Shown here in pieces: positions 25,555 to 35,146 of a stretch of 64,000 nt of DNA (the first letter of the stretch is position 1; each line of letters opens with the position of its first letter). The stretch is taken from positions 5,208,001 through 5,272,000 of the forward strand of contig NZ_CP182947.1 in the NCBI RefSeq assembly GCF_048320135.1, read 5' to 3'. Origin of the DNA: Ideonella_A sakaiensis_A (GTDB taxonomy: Bacteria; Pseudomonadota; Gammaproteobacteria; Burkholderiales; Burkholderiaceae_C). The position numbers were made by a program, and so were the translations under genes. A model generated the notes under the pieces. It made no database searches. It was not told the origin of the DNA and was given only the letters and a program-made list of their open reading frames with translations.

Positions 25555-26670
25555 CTAATCCTGCACTTTCGGCGCGAAGATAAAAGCTCCAGGATTAGGG
25601 GAAATTCCGAGCTGAGTGTAAAGATCGCCGATCCGGCGAAACACCACCTCGGGTGAGAACTCCTGTTTTGCGCGCCGGGCACCAACCCCCCCCATGGTTA
25701 GTTGACGCTGCGGATCTGAGAGGAGAGATACTAGAGAATCGGCCAATGCCGAAGGAGAGCCGGGTGGAATCAACACACCGGCGTCCGGGCCCAAAGCCTC
25801 GGCAATTCCTCCGACGTCCGTCGCAATGACGGGGATCCCGTTTGCCATCGCCTCAAGCATTCCGAGCGGTAAACCCTCGAAATACGAGGGCAGTACAAAA
25901 ATTGTGGCGGTGGCTAGCAATGAGTCTTTGTCAGGACCGTCTACCCATCCCGGGAAGTCGAAGTTTTGCGCAATACCGCGCTCTTGCACCAATGATATTA
26001 AGGAGCCGATCTCGCCGTCGCCGGCGCAGATAAACCTCGTTCGAGGATATCTTTTCACTACAGTAGTCGCAGCATCCACGAGATCATAAATCCCTTTCTC
26101 TCGCCAGAGTCGGCCGAGGAATAGGATGTTTTCACTATTTGAACAGCGGGGTGTCTTTAACGCGACCACGGGATTAGGAATTACGACGAACCGGGCCGTT
26201 GGTTCGATTCTTCCAATCTGATTTGCCCAACCGGGCGTCAGTACGACAACGCAATCCATTCGCCGTAGGACAAATCTAATAGCCCATTGAACAGTCGGTC
26301 CACATTTCTCCCAATAGAAATCGGGAAAAGAACCGTCGTGCAGATGTAGTATGGTAGGCTTACCAGCTAGACGTGCTATAAGAAGGAATGTTGACTTCCG
26401 CCAGAAACTGCCTCTAGCTGCTGTGTGTGCGTGCACGGCAACGACGCGGCCGGTCAATAGTAAACCTAGGTAGCGAAACAATGCATACAGGGCGATAAGC
26501 AGCTTGCTGGCTACCGATTTTTGATGATGAGTCGCCAGAAAGTGGATCGGCCATCGCTCAAATAGTCCACCTGCTACGTACGACCGAATGACCGTAGTTA
26601 TCCCTCCTGGCGAGGATAGGTCTGTGCCAAGCATTACGATCACTTTGCCCTTTTCAAAATGTTCAGCCAT
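25555..26670 (-). CDS. Family 4 glycosyltransferase
   Basis: A 371-residue GT-B enzyme. The N-terminus has SSPGGITTVIRSY. The C-terminal domain shows ILFLGRLWREKGIYDLVDA and the EGLPLGMLEAMANGIPVIAT motif of retaining family 4 enzymes, with two conserved Glu residues. It would add one sugar to the lipid-linked repeat unit on the cytoplasmic face. Donor and linkage cannot be read from sequence. It abuts the acyltransferase gene with no spacing. Confidence 0.92.
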   Translation of the reverse strand: MAEHFEKGKVIVMLGTDLSSPGGITTVIRSYVAGGLFERWPIHFLATHHQKSVASKLLIALYALFRYLGLLLTGRVVAVHAHTAARGSFWRKSTFLLIARLAGKPTILHLHDGSFPDFYWEKCGPTVQWAIRFVLRRMDCVVVLTPGWANQIGRIEPTARFVVIPNPVVALKTPRCSNSENILFLGRLWREKGIYDLVDAATTVVKRYPRTRFICAGDGEIGSLISLVQERGIAQNFDFPGWVDGPDKDSLLATATIFVLPSYFEGLPLGMLEAMANGIPVIATDVGGIAEALGPDAGVLIPPGSPSALADSLVSLLSDPQRQLTMGGVGARRAKQEFSPEVVFRRIGDLYTQLGISPNPGAFIFAPKVQD

Positions 26671-27120
26671 CTAGAAGTCTGAGTAATTTGGGACATCATT
26701 AGGTCGGTTGATTCGAATTACCCTAGCAGGCACTCCTACCGCGACAGCATAAGGTGGGATATCCATCAATACGACAGCGTTTGCGCCTATCGAAGCAAAG
26801 GCGCCGACCTCGATGGGGCCTAACACTTTCGCGCCTGTGCCAATTAGTGCTCCTTTTCGGATCACCGGGGCTCCCTCCCGGCCGCCACGGCCACCAACGG
26901 TCACGCCAGTAGAAATGATTGCCCCTTCTTCGATAATCGCGTCCTTGTGGATAACAGTGCCTAGCCCTTGGTAGCTAATAATCACTCCGCGTCCCAATTT
27001 GACGGAGGGCGGAAGAACCACGCCAAAGGCAAGTCGGCTAAAAACTTTGATAAGCCAGGGTACCAGTGGTACGCGTTTACGCCAGAGATAATGGGAACAT
27101 GAGTGAAGATAATTAATCAT
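26671..27120 (-). CDS. Left-handed beta-helix acyltransferase (serine acetyltransferase-like)
   Basis: A 149-residue protein with hexapeptide repeats (GAIISTGVTVGG, GALIGTGAKVLG, GAFASIGANAVV) of the acyltransferase beta-helix. It resembles the short CysE-related proteins found in EPS clusters, which probably acetylate a sugar. The start at 27120 (MINYLHSCSH) is preferred; a TTG at 27153 would add eleven residues. The stop sits directly before the ATG of the next glycosyltransferase. Confidence 0.85.
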   Translation of the reverse strand: MINYLHSCSHYLWRKRVPLVPWLIKVFSRLAFGVVLPPSVKLGRGVIISYQGLGTVIHKDAIIEEGAIISTGVTVGGRGGREGAPVIRKGALIGTGAKVLGPIEVGAFASIGANAVVLMDIPPYAVAVGVPARVIRINRPNDVPNYSDF

Positions 27121-27185
27121 ATTATGACTCGATGTTCGATAGCGGATTTCCAATCATGTGAAGCACGAACGGTGCATCAGTCTCA

Positions 27186-28286
27186 TCAACCCTTACTCTT
27201 TCGAATAGTCCGTGCGTACACCTCCACGGTTGCTCGCGCAATGCCTTGCCAGCCGAGGCGCGCGTCGCGGACATTAGAGACTAACTCCTGATATCTTGGG
27301 TTATCAGTTATTAAGAATTGGATTGCGTTTGCAAGTGCGTTGGAGTCACGGGGTGCTACTAGTATCCCTGTTGAATTATGAACTATCATTTCCGAAATGG
27401 ATCCGACATTGGTTGCAACCACAGGCTTACCGAAACCCATTGCCATTGCGGCGACGCCGCTCTGGGTGGCGTCGATGTAGGGCATTACAATCACCTGTGC
27501 GCGTGTGAATAGTTCGTGAACCCGCGCCCTCGGCACATACTCCTCGTATAACTCGAAACAGTCATTTTCTAGAATAGTTTCACGATTTGGTTCTAGGTCG
27601 CTTCCGCGCCCTGCGATTATTCCTTTAACAGCGTAACCGTCGGCTCTCAATCTAATTACCGCGTCAACAAAATAGCGCAGCCCCTTATACTCATTGATCC
27701 GACCGAAAAACAGCAACGTTCCCATTTCCGGCGGGTTGTTCGGCAACTCGAAAGGCCCGAGGGGACCATGCGGAACGATCGAAATCCGGTTCTGGAGCAA
27801 TGGAAAATTGACTCCGAGTTGAGCGCGTAGGCTTGCTCCGTGAGTTATCGCTGAGGTGCACCACCGCCTGAGTAGTCGCTGGTAAATGCCTCGGCGACTA
27901 TTATGATAATCCATTGCGTCATCCCCGGAATGGGGTACTGGATCATGGACAGTCAGAACAAAGTTGTACCGGCTACGGAGGAATGAGATTGCTAAAACGA
28001 GATAGTCTTTGGGATCCTCATGTGAATGGAGTACGTCGGGTTCAAAATGTTTAACACCGCGCGCGATAGCGAATGCGATGGCTAGCATCCCCCACGGGGA
28101 CCTTCGGTGGGGTAATACGATAATCTCAAGCCTAGGGATTCGCAGGAACTGATCGAACTCCTCCTCCAATTCCGCCCGAATGTTTGGCTCGCTTAAAATG
28201 AGTTGCACATCGTGGTCCTGTGCCAAGGCTGCTGCTAGGCGGCAGGAATATTCTGCAAAGTGCAGCGCAATGAGGCTAATTCGCAT
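27186..28286 (-). CDS. Family 4 glycosyltransferase
   Basis: A 366-residue GT-B enzyme: MRISLIALHFAEYSCRLA at the N-terminus, LHSHEDPKDYL in the first domain, and LLFFGRINEYKGLRYFVDA plus SGVAAMAMGFGKPVVATNVG in the second. The region where family 4 enzymes usually show EGxPxxxxE reads TQSGVAAMAMGF, so one conserved Glu is replaced, as in several EPS enzymes. The predicted role is adding a sugar during repeat-unit assembly. It begins two bases after the end of the preceding gene. Confidence 0.9.
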   Translation of the reverse strand: MRISLIALHFAEYSCRLAAALAQDHDVQLILSEPNIRAELEEEFDQFLRIPRLEIIVLPHRRSPWGMLAIAFAIARGVKHFEPDVLHSHEDPKDYLVLAISFLRSRYNFVLTVHDPVPHSGDDAMDYHNSRRGIYQRLLRRWCTSAITHGASLRAQLGVNFPLLQNRISIVPHGPLGPFELPNNPPEMGTLLFFGRINEYKGLRYFVDAVIRLRADGYAVKGIIAGRGSDLEPNRETILENDCFELYEEYVPRARVHELFTRAQVIVMPYIDATQSGVAAMAMGFGKPVVATNVGSISEMIVHNSTGILVAPRDSNALANAIQFLITDNPRYQELVSNVRDARLGWQGIARATVEVYARTIRKSKG

Positions 28287-28288
28287 GG

Positions 28289-29347
28289 CTAGATATTGAA
28301 TTCACGCCCCGTTCGATTTGTGACATTGGGTGGCAACTGACTTGGCCATTGATCGGGGTTGCGCATAGCTAGAAGAAGCGCCTTTAACTCGTTGCGCCGC
28401 CCCTTGATGAGTGCCTTGAAGCTTTCCCATGCCATCTGCAGGTAAGTAGCGGGAAGTAGCCTCGGATAATGCTTGCGCATAAACCGGATGCGGCTCCGAG
28501 ATAGATAGTGCAGAGATAGTAATGACTGATTGCCAGTGGATCGACCAACTTTGTGATATACGATGCTATCCGGCGCATACGCAAGTTTAAAGCAAGCGGA
28601 TCCCCGACGGGCCCAATCTAGTTCCTCGAAATACAAGAAATAATCTTCGTCCATAAGCCCAACTTTGCGAAGGAACGTCGATGAAACCAGCATGGAAGCA
28701 CCGATCACATAAGCCGATTCATGTTCAACTTCCGCGATAGCCTTTGCATCCAGTATGCGCCATTCGGAAAACAGCCCGATTGGGCTTGCTTTCGCTAGCC
28801 ATCGATTGAACCGCGCGCCACCATATGCTTGAACCGTTTTCGGTTGATCATAAAGCAGCAAAGTCGATCCAATGATGCCGGCCATTGGATGCTCGAAGCT
28901 TCGCTGCAGCAGCGCCGAGAGGGCTTTAGGATCGATGACAGTGTCGTTGTTTAATAACCAAGCGTAGTCGTAGTCTCCCTGATTTAGAATATGGCGCAGC
29001 ACGATATTATTACCGCCAGCAAAGCCCAGGTTGCCACCAGCATGGATCAGCACGAGTGGCCCATCGGCGATAGCCCCATTCTCGACCTGTCTTCGATCGC
29101 ATTCGATGACTGTTACGGGTTTCTGTACCGTGGGCAGGGTTAGTGGAGTGAGCGGGGTAAGTGTGGCGACTGGGACGGGCTGCGAACCTGCCGCCCATTC
29201 TTTGATGCGGTCTGGCGAGCCATCGCCGGAATCGTTGTCAACTACGAAAACGCGAAAGCCAGGATAGTCAAGATTAAATATACTTTCCAAGCACTCGATC
29301 GTGTCCCGCCATCCTTTCCAGTTTACCAATATGATTGCGACTTTCAA
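28289..29347 (-). CDS. Family 2 glycosyltransferase
   Basis: A 352-residue inverting GT-A enzyme. It has ILVNWKGWRDTIECLESI, VVDNDSGDGS, GGNLGFAGGNN and the metal-binding region LLNNDTVI. It resembles rhamnosyltransferase-like proteins of surface polysaccharide clusters. The probable start is a TTG at 29347 that overlaps the stop of the polymerase gene (TTGA), with GGAG eight bases upstream. An ATG 32 codons earlier would give a poor N-terminus. A short Thr/Pro/Leu-rich insert (LTPLTPLTLPT) lies near residue 65. Confidence 0.9.
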   Translation of the reverse strand: MKVAIILVNWKGWRDTIECLESIFNLDYPGFRVFVVDNDSGDGSPDRIKEWAAGSQPVPVATLTPLTPLTLPTVQKPVTVIECDRRQVENGAIADGPLVLIHAGGNLGFAGGNNIVLRHILNQGDYDYAWLLNNDTVIDPKALSALLQRSFEHPMAGIIGSTLLLYDQPKTVQAYGGARFNRWLAKASPIGLFSEWRILDAKAIAEVEHESAYVIGASMLVSSTFLRKVGLMDEDYFLYFEELDWARRGSACFKLAYAPDSIVYHKVGRSTGNQSLLSLHYLSRSRIRFMRKHYPRLLPATYLQMAWESFKALIKGRRNELKALLLAMRNPDQWPSQLPPNVTNRTGREFNI

Positions 29348-30798
29348 TTCGTTTGCTCCGTGTCCACACGAAAGAGATGCCCCATCACTGCGATAATTCC
29401 GGCCATGAGCGCAAAGAACGACACACCCAGCGATGTTAGCCATTCAGGTTGCGTGATACTTGTAACGACCGGCACGAGAAACGCGGTGAGGCACGCAATG
29501 AGGAGCCCCTTGTTCGGCTCACTTAACAATTCTCGATGCAATAAGATGCGGCATCTACGAACCACTGCGAAGACGAGCCATCCGGCAGCAAGAGGGCCGA
29601 CAAGCCCGAGTTTTAACCAAAGACCCAAATACCCATTGTGGATATATCGCACTTGGTGCCAATCAACGCCAGGATCGGTACGCGGCTTGTAGGCGGTGCC
29701 GAAGCCAATACCGAAAATCGGACTGGAGGCGATTTTATTCAGTGCGAAGCCGTTTTCCTCCAGTCGTTCGCCGAGCGAGGATCGTTCCTCTCCTTCGCCA
29801 AACGTGCTGGTGAACCGCTCGAACGAGGCACCGACAACTTGGGGCTTGAAAATCGCCAGGCTGCCAAGCGCCATTACGCTCCCTATGCAAACAAATATCA
29901 AAACTTTGTTCAGCGCTCTTGCCCCGCCCAAGTAGATAGCAATTCCACAGAGGCCGATGCCACAGGTTAGCCAAATTCCTCGACCGAATGTGGCAATGAT
30001 GCCTGCCGCCAGCAACACAAGTAAAGGAAACGCAACGATGGGCCGCAGTGTTTTCGTCAGTATGCGAGTGGTAAGGAAATAGAGCGCGAAAATAATGAGG
30101 TAGATTGCCCCGCCCGCCGTGCTTCGCGTAACGTCTTCGTATTTCGTTCCGGCCGTCCTAAGATCCTCCATCCGCCCATGCTCGAGCAGATGAACGCCAA
30201 GTATAAATTGCGCAATTACCATGCAGGCGAGCGTAACTCCGATAATGGCAAGGCCCCACGCTATGCGATTCAAGTCCCTCGGTTTCGCGACAAGAAAGAG
30301 TGGTAAAAAAAAGACCAGCCAGTAGATCTGTACGCGCGCTTCATTGAGCACCTCTCGTGGAGAGGTATGGTATACGAAATACCCGACCATCGAACACGGA
30401 ATGATGGCGAGCAAAAAGACAACCACGGGCAAAGCAAGGGGTTTACCGTCCTTTAGTGAATCATTGCCATTGGCAAGGGCTTTCAAACATGCAAGTACAA
30501 CCAACATCGTTAGCGCGAGGTCAGTGCCTAGAATTTTTCCTGGGCCTAGGTTAATTTGGGGCAGAATCCACGACGGAATCATGCCGGAAAGCAAAATGAT
30601 CAGCCCAAGCAGGCCAAGGAACGGCCAAGCGAGGGCTACTGCTGCTAGCAGCGGGAGGACCAGACCGATGGAGACCATCCACCAAGGTAGGACGGCCGCC
30701 GCGATGCCCAGAGATCCTCCCACTACCACAGTTGTGGCGATAATCCACAGGCCAGCACTCGAGTGATGTGCGAAAGTGTTGGCGCCGGACGTGGTCAT
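29344..30798 (-). CDS. Wzy-type polysaccharide polymerase/ligase
   Basis: A 484-residue membrane protein with about eleven helices and a large periplasmic loop before VDWHQVRYIHNGYLGLWLKLG. The xHNxxL pattern is typical of O-antigen polymerase/ligase family proteins. It would join lipid-linked repeat units in the periplasm. The gene overlaps the pyruvyltransferase stop by four bases and the glycosyltransferase start by four. Within the cluster it is the only polymerase candidate. Confidence 0.88.
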   Translation of the reverse strand: MTTSGANTFAHHSSAGLWIIATTVVVGGSLGIAAAVLPWWMVSIGLVLPLLAAVALAWPFLGLLGLIILLSGMIPSWILPQINLGPGKILGTDLALTMLVVLACLKALANGNDSLKDGKPLALPVVVFLLAIIPCSMVGYFVYHTSPREVLNEARVQIYWLVFFLPLFLVAKPRDLNRIAWGLAIIGVTLACMVIAQFILGVHLLEHGRMEDLRTAGTKYEDVTRSTAGGAIYLIIFALYFLTTRILTKTLRPIVAFPLLVLLAAGIIATFGRGIWLTCGIGLCGIAIYLGGARALNKVLIFVCIGSVMALGSLAIFKPQVVGASFERFTSTFGEGEERSSLGERLEENGFALNKIASSPIFGIGFGTAYKPRTDPGVDWHQVRYIHNGYLGLWLKLGLVGPLAAGWLVFAVVRRCRILLHRELLSEPNKGLLIACLTAFLVPVVTSITQPEWLTSLGVSFFALMAGIIAVMGHLFRVDTEQTN

Positions 30799-32039
30799 TT
30801 GAGACTTTGTTCGGGTAGCTCTAACGCCTGAAACATTCTGTCGAAATTGTCGTAAACCAAACCCTTTAGACGTTCAATCTCCATGGCGCCGGGCTGTGCC
30901 GCGAGTTGTTGTCCGAGGAGTTCGCAAAGCGCCTGCGCAAGGTTTTCGTACTCTGCAAGTCGATAACTGCTCGATCTGCCCCAGGTTTTGAGAAATTCAG
31001 CAAGCTTCAGGACTTGGCTGGGACAAAGGCCGACCACTGGTTTGTCGTAACTGATTGCAGTGATGGCGCCATGGAGGCTGGTACCGCAATACACTGAAGC
31101 ATTGCCAATTATCGCCATAACATCAAAAATGTTTTCGCACGTAACATACTGCGCATACTCGCCCAACCTTTTTCGAGTAGATAATCGCTCTACCAGAACC
31201 TGGTCGCTATGCGCTGCGGCCTTCCCGATATCGAAGAATATGCATCGGATTCCGAAGGTCTTGGACACGGCTGAGATTTGACTTTCTATGATGTCCTCAT
31301 GTCCGGCGGCGGCCTCGGCGGCTGACTGGAAACAAACATACGGCCTGTGGTGATCGAGAGCCAGCTTTACGGCCCCCGATACGTGCGACTCAAGCTCTGA
31401 AAGGGGGTACATATCGGATATGATCATCGCGCAGTCTGGCGATAGAAAAACTTCTCGGTCCAAGTGGCGCTGTAGGATGGACTTTGTTTTGTTATCTCTG
31501 ACCGACAGATACGAGACCTTGGCAAGGCGGCGAAATGACTCATTTCGCACGAAAGTATCAACCTTGCTCAGATGAGAGCCGCCAACAGCGTTGTAGGCAA
31601 CTTTTTGACTTGGAAAATCGTCGTCCGAAATCACAAAAGGCAAGAGGGATGGAAAATCGAATAGCCTTGCATATAAATGCGCGAATGGCTTGTCTCCAAT
31701 CAGTCGCCTCGCTACCCGTTCGACTCGCCCGAGAAAATCGTTCGGAAGCAGCGAGGCAATAAAACCACCCCAAGTGGCGGACAGGACTTCGCCTCCGGCC
31801 ACTATCAAGACTCCAGGACGCCCGGCATCCGCCAAGGTACGCGCATCGAGTCTTAGGTCGCGTGCCGAACGTGTCTGAACACCCCCATAGGTGCGGAGAT
31901 CCGAACGGGTAGGTGCGTAGAAACGTAAATCTCCAGCAAAGCCGCGCTGCTTAAGATAGAAGTTAATGACCAACGGAAAGAGGATGTCTCCGTAGTTGAG
32001 GCGGTCGTACGCGCCGTAGAGACTGATCGTTGAACTCAT
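30795..32039 (-). CDS. Polysaccharide pyruvyl transferase family protein
   Basis: A 414-residue protein from the ATG at 32039. The start MSSTISLYGAYDRLNYGDIL is characteristic: these enzymes begin with a strand then a NxGD motif. Later motifs include ILIVAGGEV-like GVLIVAGGEVLS, SVRDNKTKSIL, and YCGTSLHGAITAISYDKPVV near the C-terminus. The family adds ketal pyruvate to sugars using phosphoenolpyruvate, giving the polymer negative charge. It overlaps the polymerase gene by four bases. Confidence 0.88.
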   Translation of the reverse strand: MSSTISLYGAYDRLNYGDILFPLVINFYLKQRGFAGDLRFYAPTRSDLRTYGGVQTRSARDLRLDARTLADAGRPGVLIVAGGEVLSATWGGFIASLLPNDFLGRVERVARRLIGDKPFAHLYARLFDFPSLLPFVISDDDFPSQKVAYNAVGGSHLSKVDTFVRNESFRRLAKVSYLSVRDNKTKSILQRHLDREVFLSPDCAMIISDMYPLSELESHVSGAVKLALDHHRPYVCFQSAAEAAAGHEDIIESQISAVSKTFGIRCIFFDIGKAAAHSDQVLVERLSTRKRLGEYAQYVTCENIFDVMAIIGNASVYCGTSLHGAITAISYDKPVVGLCPSQVLKLAEFLKTWGRSSSYRLAEYENLAQALCELLGQQLAAQPGAMEIERLKGLVYDNFDRMFQALELPEQSLK

Positions 32040-32090
32040 CGCTATATGTGCCCGTGAAATCAATAGAATACCAATGTTCTTGGAAGGCCG

Positions 32091-33377
32091 TCAATTAGAT
32101 AATGCGATGTTTAAAACGATCAAAAGGGCCGCTAAACTGAGAATCAGGACGTTGGTCGAGCTCATTCCGGTTGGAATCCGTCGCGCGATTAGAGTTATGT
32201 AATAGGCAAGGGCCACGAATCCCATCGCCGAGGCAACTGCGAATGCCATGCCGCGAGGCCCAAAGGTTGGAACCGTTAAGAGTGCGATGACGATCAATAT
32301 CGCCAGCGCGGAAACGTTCGTGACTACGCGAATATACTGATGACCATGTGCCGTCAAATTGATTCCGAAGCCGGCCGCTAAATAGCGTAGTACGAGAGCA
32401 AGAGCGAACCATGGCAGGAGCGTAGTCATTTCAGAATATTCGGTTCCGAAGAGCACTGCAGTAATACCGCCACTTGCCCACGCAAGAATGATGCCCATTC
32501 CGGCGCCGAGTGAAAGGACTTTAAAGTTTAGTTCTGTAACTGTTTTCTTGATATTATCGCCCGACGATGCTCGTTCTGAGATATAGGGCATATATACGTT
32601 GCTAAGAACCGGCGCAAATGTGGTCGCCCCTTGCATCAGTTTTAGTCCCGCTTGATATAGCCCCACTGCACTTGGTCCAGCCAGATGACTCAACAAAAGT
32701 ATGTCAAAGGTTGAGTTAAGTGTAACGAGTGCCATATCCGCTGCATAGGCGAAACCGTTGCGCAATGTGGCGCGAATCCGAGGCATAGCTAGATTTAAGG
32801 TTGAGATTCGAATTGGGAGATATTTGTCAATCCATCGCCAGGTGATGATCAGAGAAAAGATTCTTGTGATGAGAAAACCGGTTGCAACTGCGGGCAATGT
32901 CTCCAGAGCCAGCGTGAATGCGATAACGCCTCCAAAATTTAGCAGCGCGGTCACAAGTGTTAATTTGGCTTCTTCTTGGAAACGGCCGAGTGCTCTCAGG
33001 GAATAATTTAAGTATTCGGAAAACGATTCCGCCATTGCCATGCCGTATAGCAACCAGAAAAGTTGCTGGTCGGGTATCCAATTATAAGCCGCTGTCGCCA
33101 TTCCAATGCTAAGTACAGCGGCGAGAATTAACTTTGCGACAAGGGTATCGCCCAAGATTATTGAAAGATGGTCTTTGGATTTTCCCGCTTCCCGCAAAAT
33201 ATACAGTCCAAATCCGTAGTTGACTGGCATGAGTGCAAGAGTGCAAAATGCCAGCCAATATGCTAATGTTCCGAAATCTGCGACGCCTAGTGTTCGTGCT
33301 AGGATAAGGAAGAGAACTAACCCGGATCCCAACCGCAAAAGTGTTGAAAACGTCATCCATCCGATCTTGGCTAACAT
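32091..33377 (-). CDS. Wzx-type polysaccharide flippase
   Basis: A 428-residue membrane protein with about twelve helices, starting MLAKIGWMTFSTLLRLGSG, typical of the oligosaccharide flippase branch of the MOP superfamily. It would move the lipid-linked repeat unit across the inner membrane. The frame is open further upstream and overlaps epsI, so a longer form beginning at a TTG/GTG is possible, but the extra N-terminus is not flippase-like. A 136-base gap separates it from epsI, the largest in this part of the operon. Confidence 0.88.
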   Translation of the reverse strand: MLAKIGWMTFSTLLRLGSGLVLFLILARTLGVADFGTLAYWLAFCTLALMPVNYGFGLYILREAGKSKDHLSIILGDTLVAKLILAAVLSIGMATAAYNWIPDQQLFWLLYGMAMAESFSEYLNYSLRALGRFQEEAKLTLVTALLNFGGVIAFTLALETLPAVATGFLITRIFSLIITWRWIDKYLPIRISTLNLAMPRIRATLRNGFAYAADMALVTLNSTFDILLLSHLAGPSAVGLYQAGLKLMQGATTFAPVLSNVYMPYISERASSGDNIKKTVTELNFKVLSLGAGMGIILAWASGGITAVLFGTEYSEMTTLLPWFALALVLRYLAAGFGINLTAHGHQYIRVVTNVSALAILIVIALLTVPTFGPRGMAFAVASAMGFVALAYYITLIARRIPTGMSSTNVLILSLAALLIVLNIALSN

Positions 33378-33513
33378 TTTCTTTGCGTTCTTATCTTCGC
33401 TATCGCCACTTGGATCAGAGGCTGCATTTTGTCGTTTTGATGACGTTGACTTGTTGAAGTTTTGCAATTTCCGAATGAGAGCGCATTCGAGCCCATTCAA
33501 CCAACGAGAAATT

Positions 33514-34209
33514 CTACGGATTGCGGTTCTCCGTCGCTCCAATGACTTGCGGTTGAGCGTCGACGGAAATATGTATCGCCAATTCTCGAATAAACGCGGA
33601 TTGCCTTTCAAATGCAGATTTGGCGTCCGCGTCGATGTTGGAAACTCGAACAAGCATGCCGTCAGGAATGAAACCTCGCGTGCTGTACGACAGCTGAGCC
33701 AGCTTTTGCTCAGTTCCACTAACCGCGAGGCGGTCGCCAACAGTCGTCCAATATGTTATTGGTTCTACTCTATCAGCCAATTTGGCGACCAGCCTTCGTA
33801 CCCGTAGATTCTTTGAATGGAGCGCGACTTCGTCGCGTTGCTCCGAAAGGATTTGAAAACCCTGAGCGGGATAACACACCTCGGGTCTATGCGCGCGCGT
33901 ACCATCCGATTGATCGCCGCCATATGCGACAGAAAGCATTATTCGCTCTCCCCGCTTGTTAACGTAGGTGCGGCTTAGGGTCTGGTTGTAGATCTTGTCG
34001 AGTACTGCCGCAGTGTCCGGGGACACAAGCTGTACCGGCATCCGGTCATCCAAGGTCCAGGTTCCAAAGGATTTGGGAAACAGGCTCTCGAGATTTATAG
34101 GCGGCCGGGTATCGGCCAAAGGCAAGATCGGCCGCCACGCCGCCGCGACTGCAACTGCCACCATGGCTAATAAAAGAACGACGACCGCTCTGAAGCGCAT
34201 CGCCTTCAA
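33514..34209 (-). CDS. epsI: Exosortase-associated protein EpsI
   Basis: A 231-residue protein with one N-terminal membrane helix (AVVVLLLAMVAVAVAAAW). It has the EpsI signature RPEVCYPAQGF with a conserved cysteine, and YWTTVGDRL further on. EpsI proteins always accompany exosortases, sometimes fused to them, and are needed for EPS or PEP-CTERM processing by an unknown mechanism. It overlaps xrtB by four bases. The base composition is A/T-richer than xrtB, so the boundary of the variable cassette lies here. Confidence 0.93.
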   Translation of the reverse strand: MKAMRFRAVVVLLLAMVAVAVAAAWRPILPLADTRPPINLESLFPKSFGTWTLDDRMPVQLVSPDTAAVLDKIYNQTLSRTYVNKRGERIMLSVAYGGDQSDGTRAHRPEVCYPAQGFQILSEQRDEVALHSKNLRVRRLVAKLADRVEPITYWTTVGDRLAVSGTEQKLAQLSYSTRGFIPDGMLVRVSNIDADAKSAFERQSAFIRELAIHISVDAQPQVIGATENRNP

Positions 34210-35108
34210 ACCGCCACCTTGTTATGCGCCGGCAAGGCCAGACCCAGCACTTTGTCCAACACCAGCATCAGCAACAACGCCACCATGAACAAGACCATGC
34301 CGGCGAAGCCATGCACAAACCCTTGCCCGGCTTCATCGCCGAAGTGGTAAGTCACCAGTACAAGGATCATCACCCGCACGATGTTGGCGGCGAAGGCCGT
34401 GGGGATCAGCAGTACCGCAAGGACTATGTTGCGTAACGGATTGGTGTACTTCATAAGGTACATATAAAGGATGCCCAGGGCCTCGAGTGTGAACATGCTG
34501 TTCAAGCCGGCACAGGCATCCGCCACCAGCAGTTGGTAGGGGCCCACGGTCATGACGACGCCGGTACGGCCCACGGGATAGCCCAGTGTGTAGAGCAAGC
34601 TCGCGGCAACAGCAGAGACCGCAGATTTCAGTGGGGCTGTCACGGCAGCCACGAGCGCCTCTGGCAAGGGGACCATGAAAAACATGAAGAACAATGGGAA
34701 CCAAGCTGCCCGCAATGCGCGCGTCCCCTTGAAGATCAGCAGCATCGCGACCAGCAGCACGATCTGTGCGCTGATCTCGAACATGATGATGTCCTGCGAT
34801 CGGCCGAGCGCATAGAACGCCAAACCAGACACCAGCAGCGGCCATCCCAGCCAGGGGATCGGGTCGCTGGGCGCGGCTGCAATATCGTGGCGCTTGATGA
34901 ACAACAGCCACAGGCTGACGGCCAGGATGATCGGGCCGTGGCCTTGTTCGTCAGTCGACCAGACGGTCTTGGCCAGATCGATGTAGGCCGGGACATATAG
35001 CAGCAGCAACCCCGCGCTCAGCAGCGCGAAGACTACCCAGTCGAATCCTACGGGCAGTAATGGCTGTCGGTTCGGGGGCGCGTTGACGTGGGCGGGATGC
35101 ATGGCCAT
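34206..35108 (-). CDS. xrtB: Exosortase B
   Basis: A 300-residue inner-membrane transpeptidase with about eight helices. The catalytic residues are visible: Cys199 in ADACAGLNSMF, Arg245 in NIVRVMILV and His266 in FVHGFAG. The conserved early motif WSTDEQGHGPII is also present. It recognises the C-terminal PEP-helix-Arg signal of exported proteins, seven of which are encoded intact in this window. The EPS context (epsD-E-F-G before and epsI after) marks the B type. It lies 38 bases downstream of epsG. Confidence 0.95.
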   Translation of the reverse strand: MAMHPAHVNAPPNRQPLLPVGFDWVVFALLSAGLLLLYVPAYIDLAKTVWSTDEQGHGPIILAVSLWLLFIKRHDIAAAPSDPIPWLGWPLLVSGLAFYALGRSQDIIMFEISAQIVLLVAMLLIFKGTRALRAAWFPLFFMFFMVPLPEALVAAVTAPLKSAVSAVAASLLYTLGYPVGRTGVVMTVGPYQLLVADACAGLNSMFTLEALGILYMYLMKYTNPLRNIVLAVLLIPTAFAANIVRVMILVLVTYHFGDEAGQGFVHGFAGMVLFMVALLLMLVLDKVLGLALPAHNKVAV

Positions 35109-35146
35109 TTAAAAATCTGGGCACGGGCTCAATTTGTGCGGTGGAA

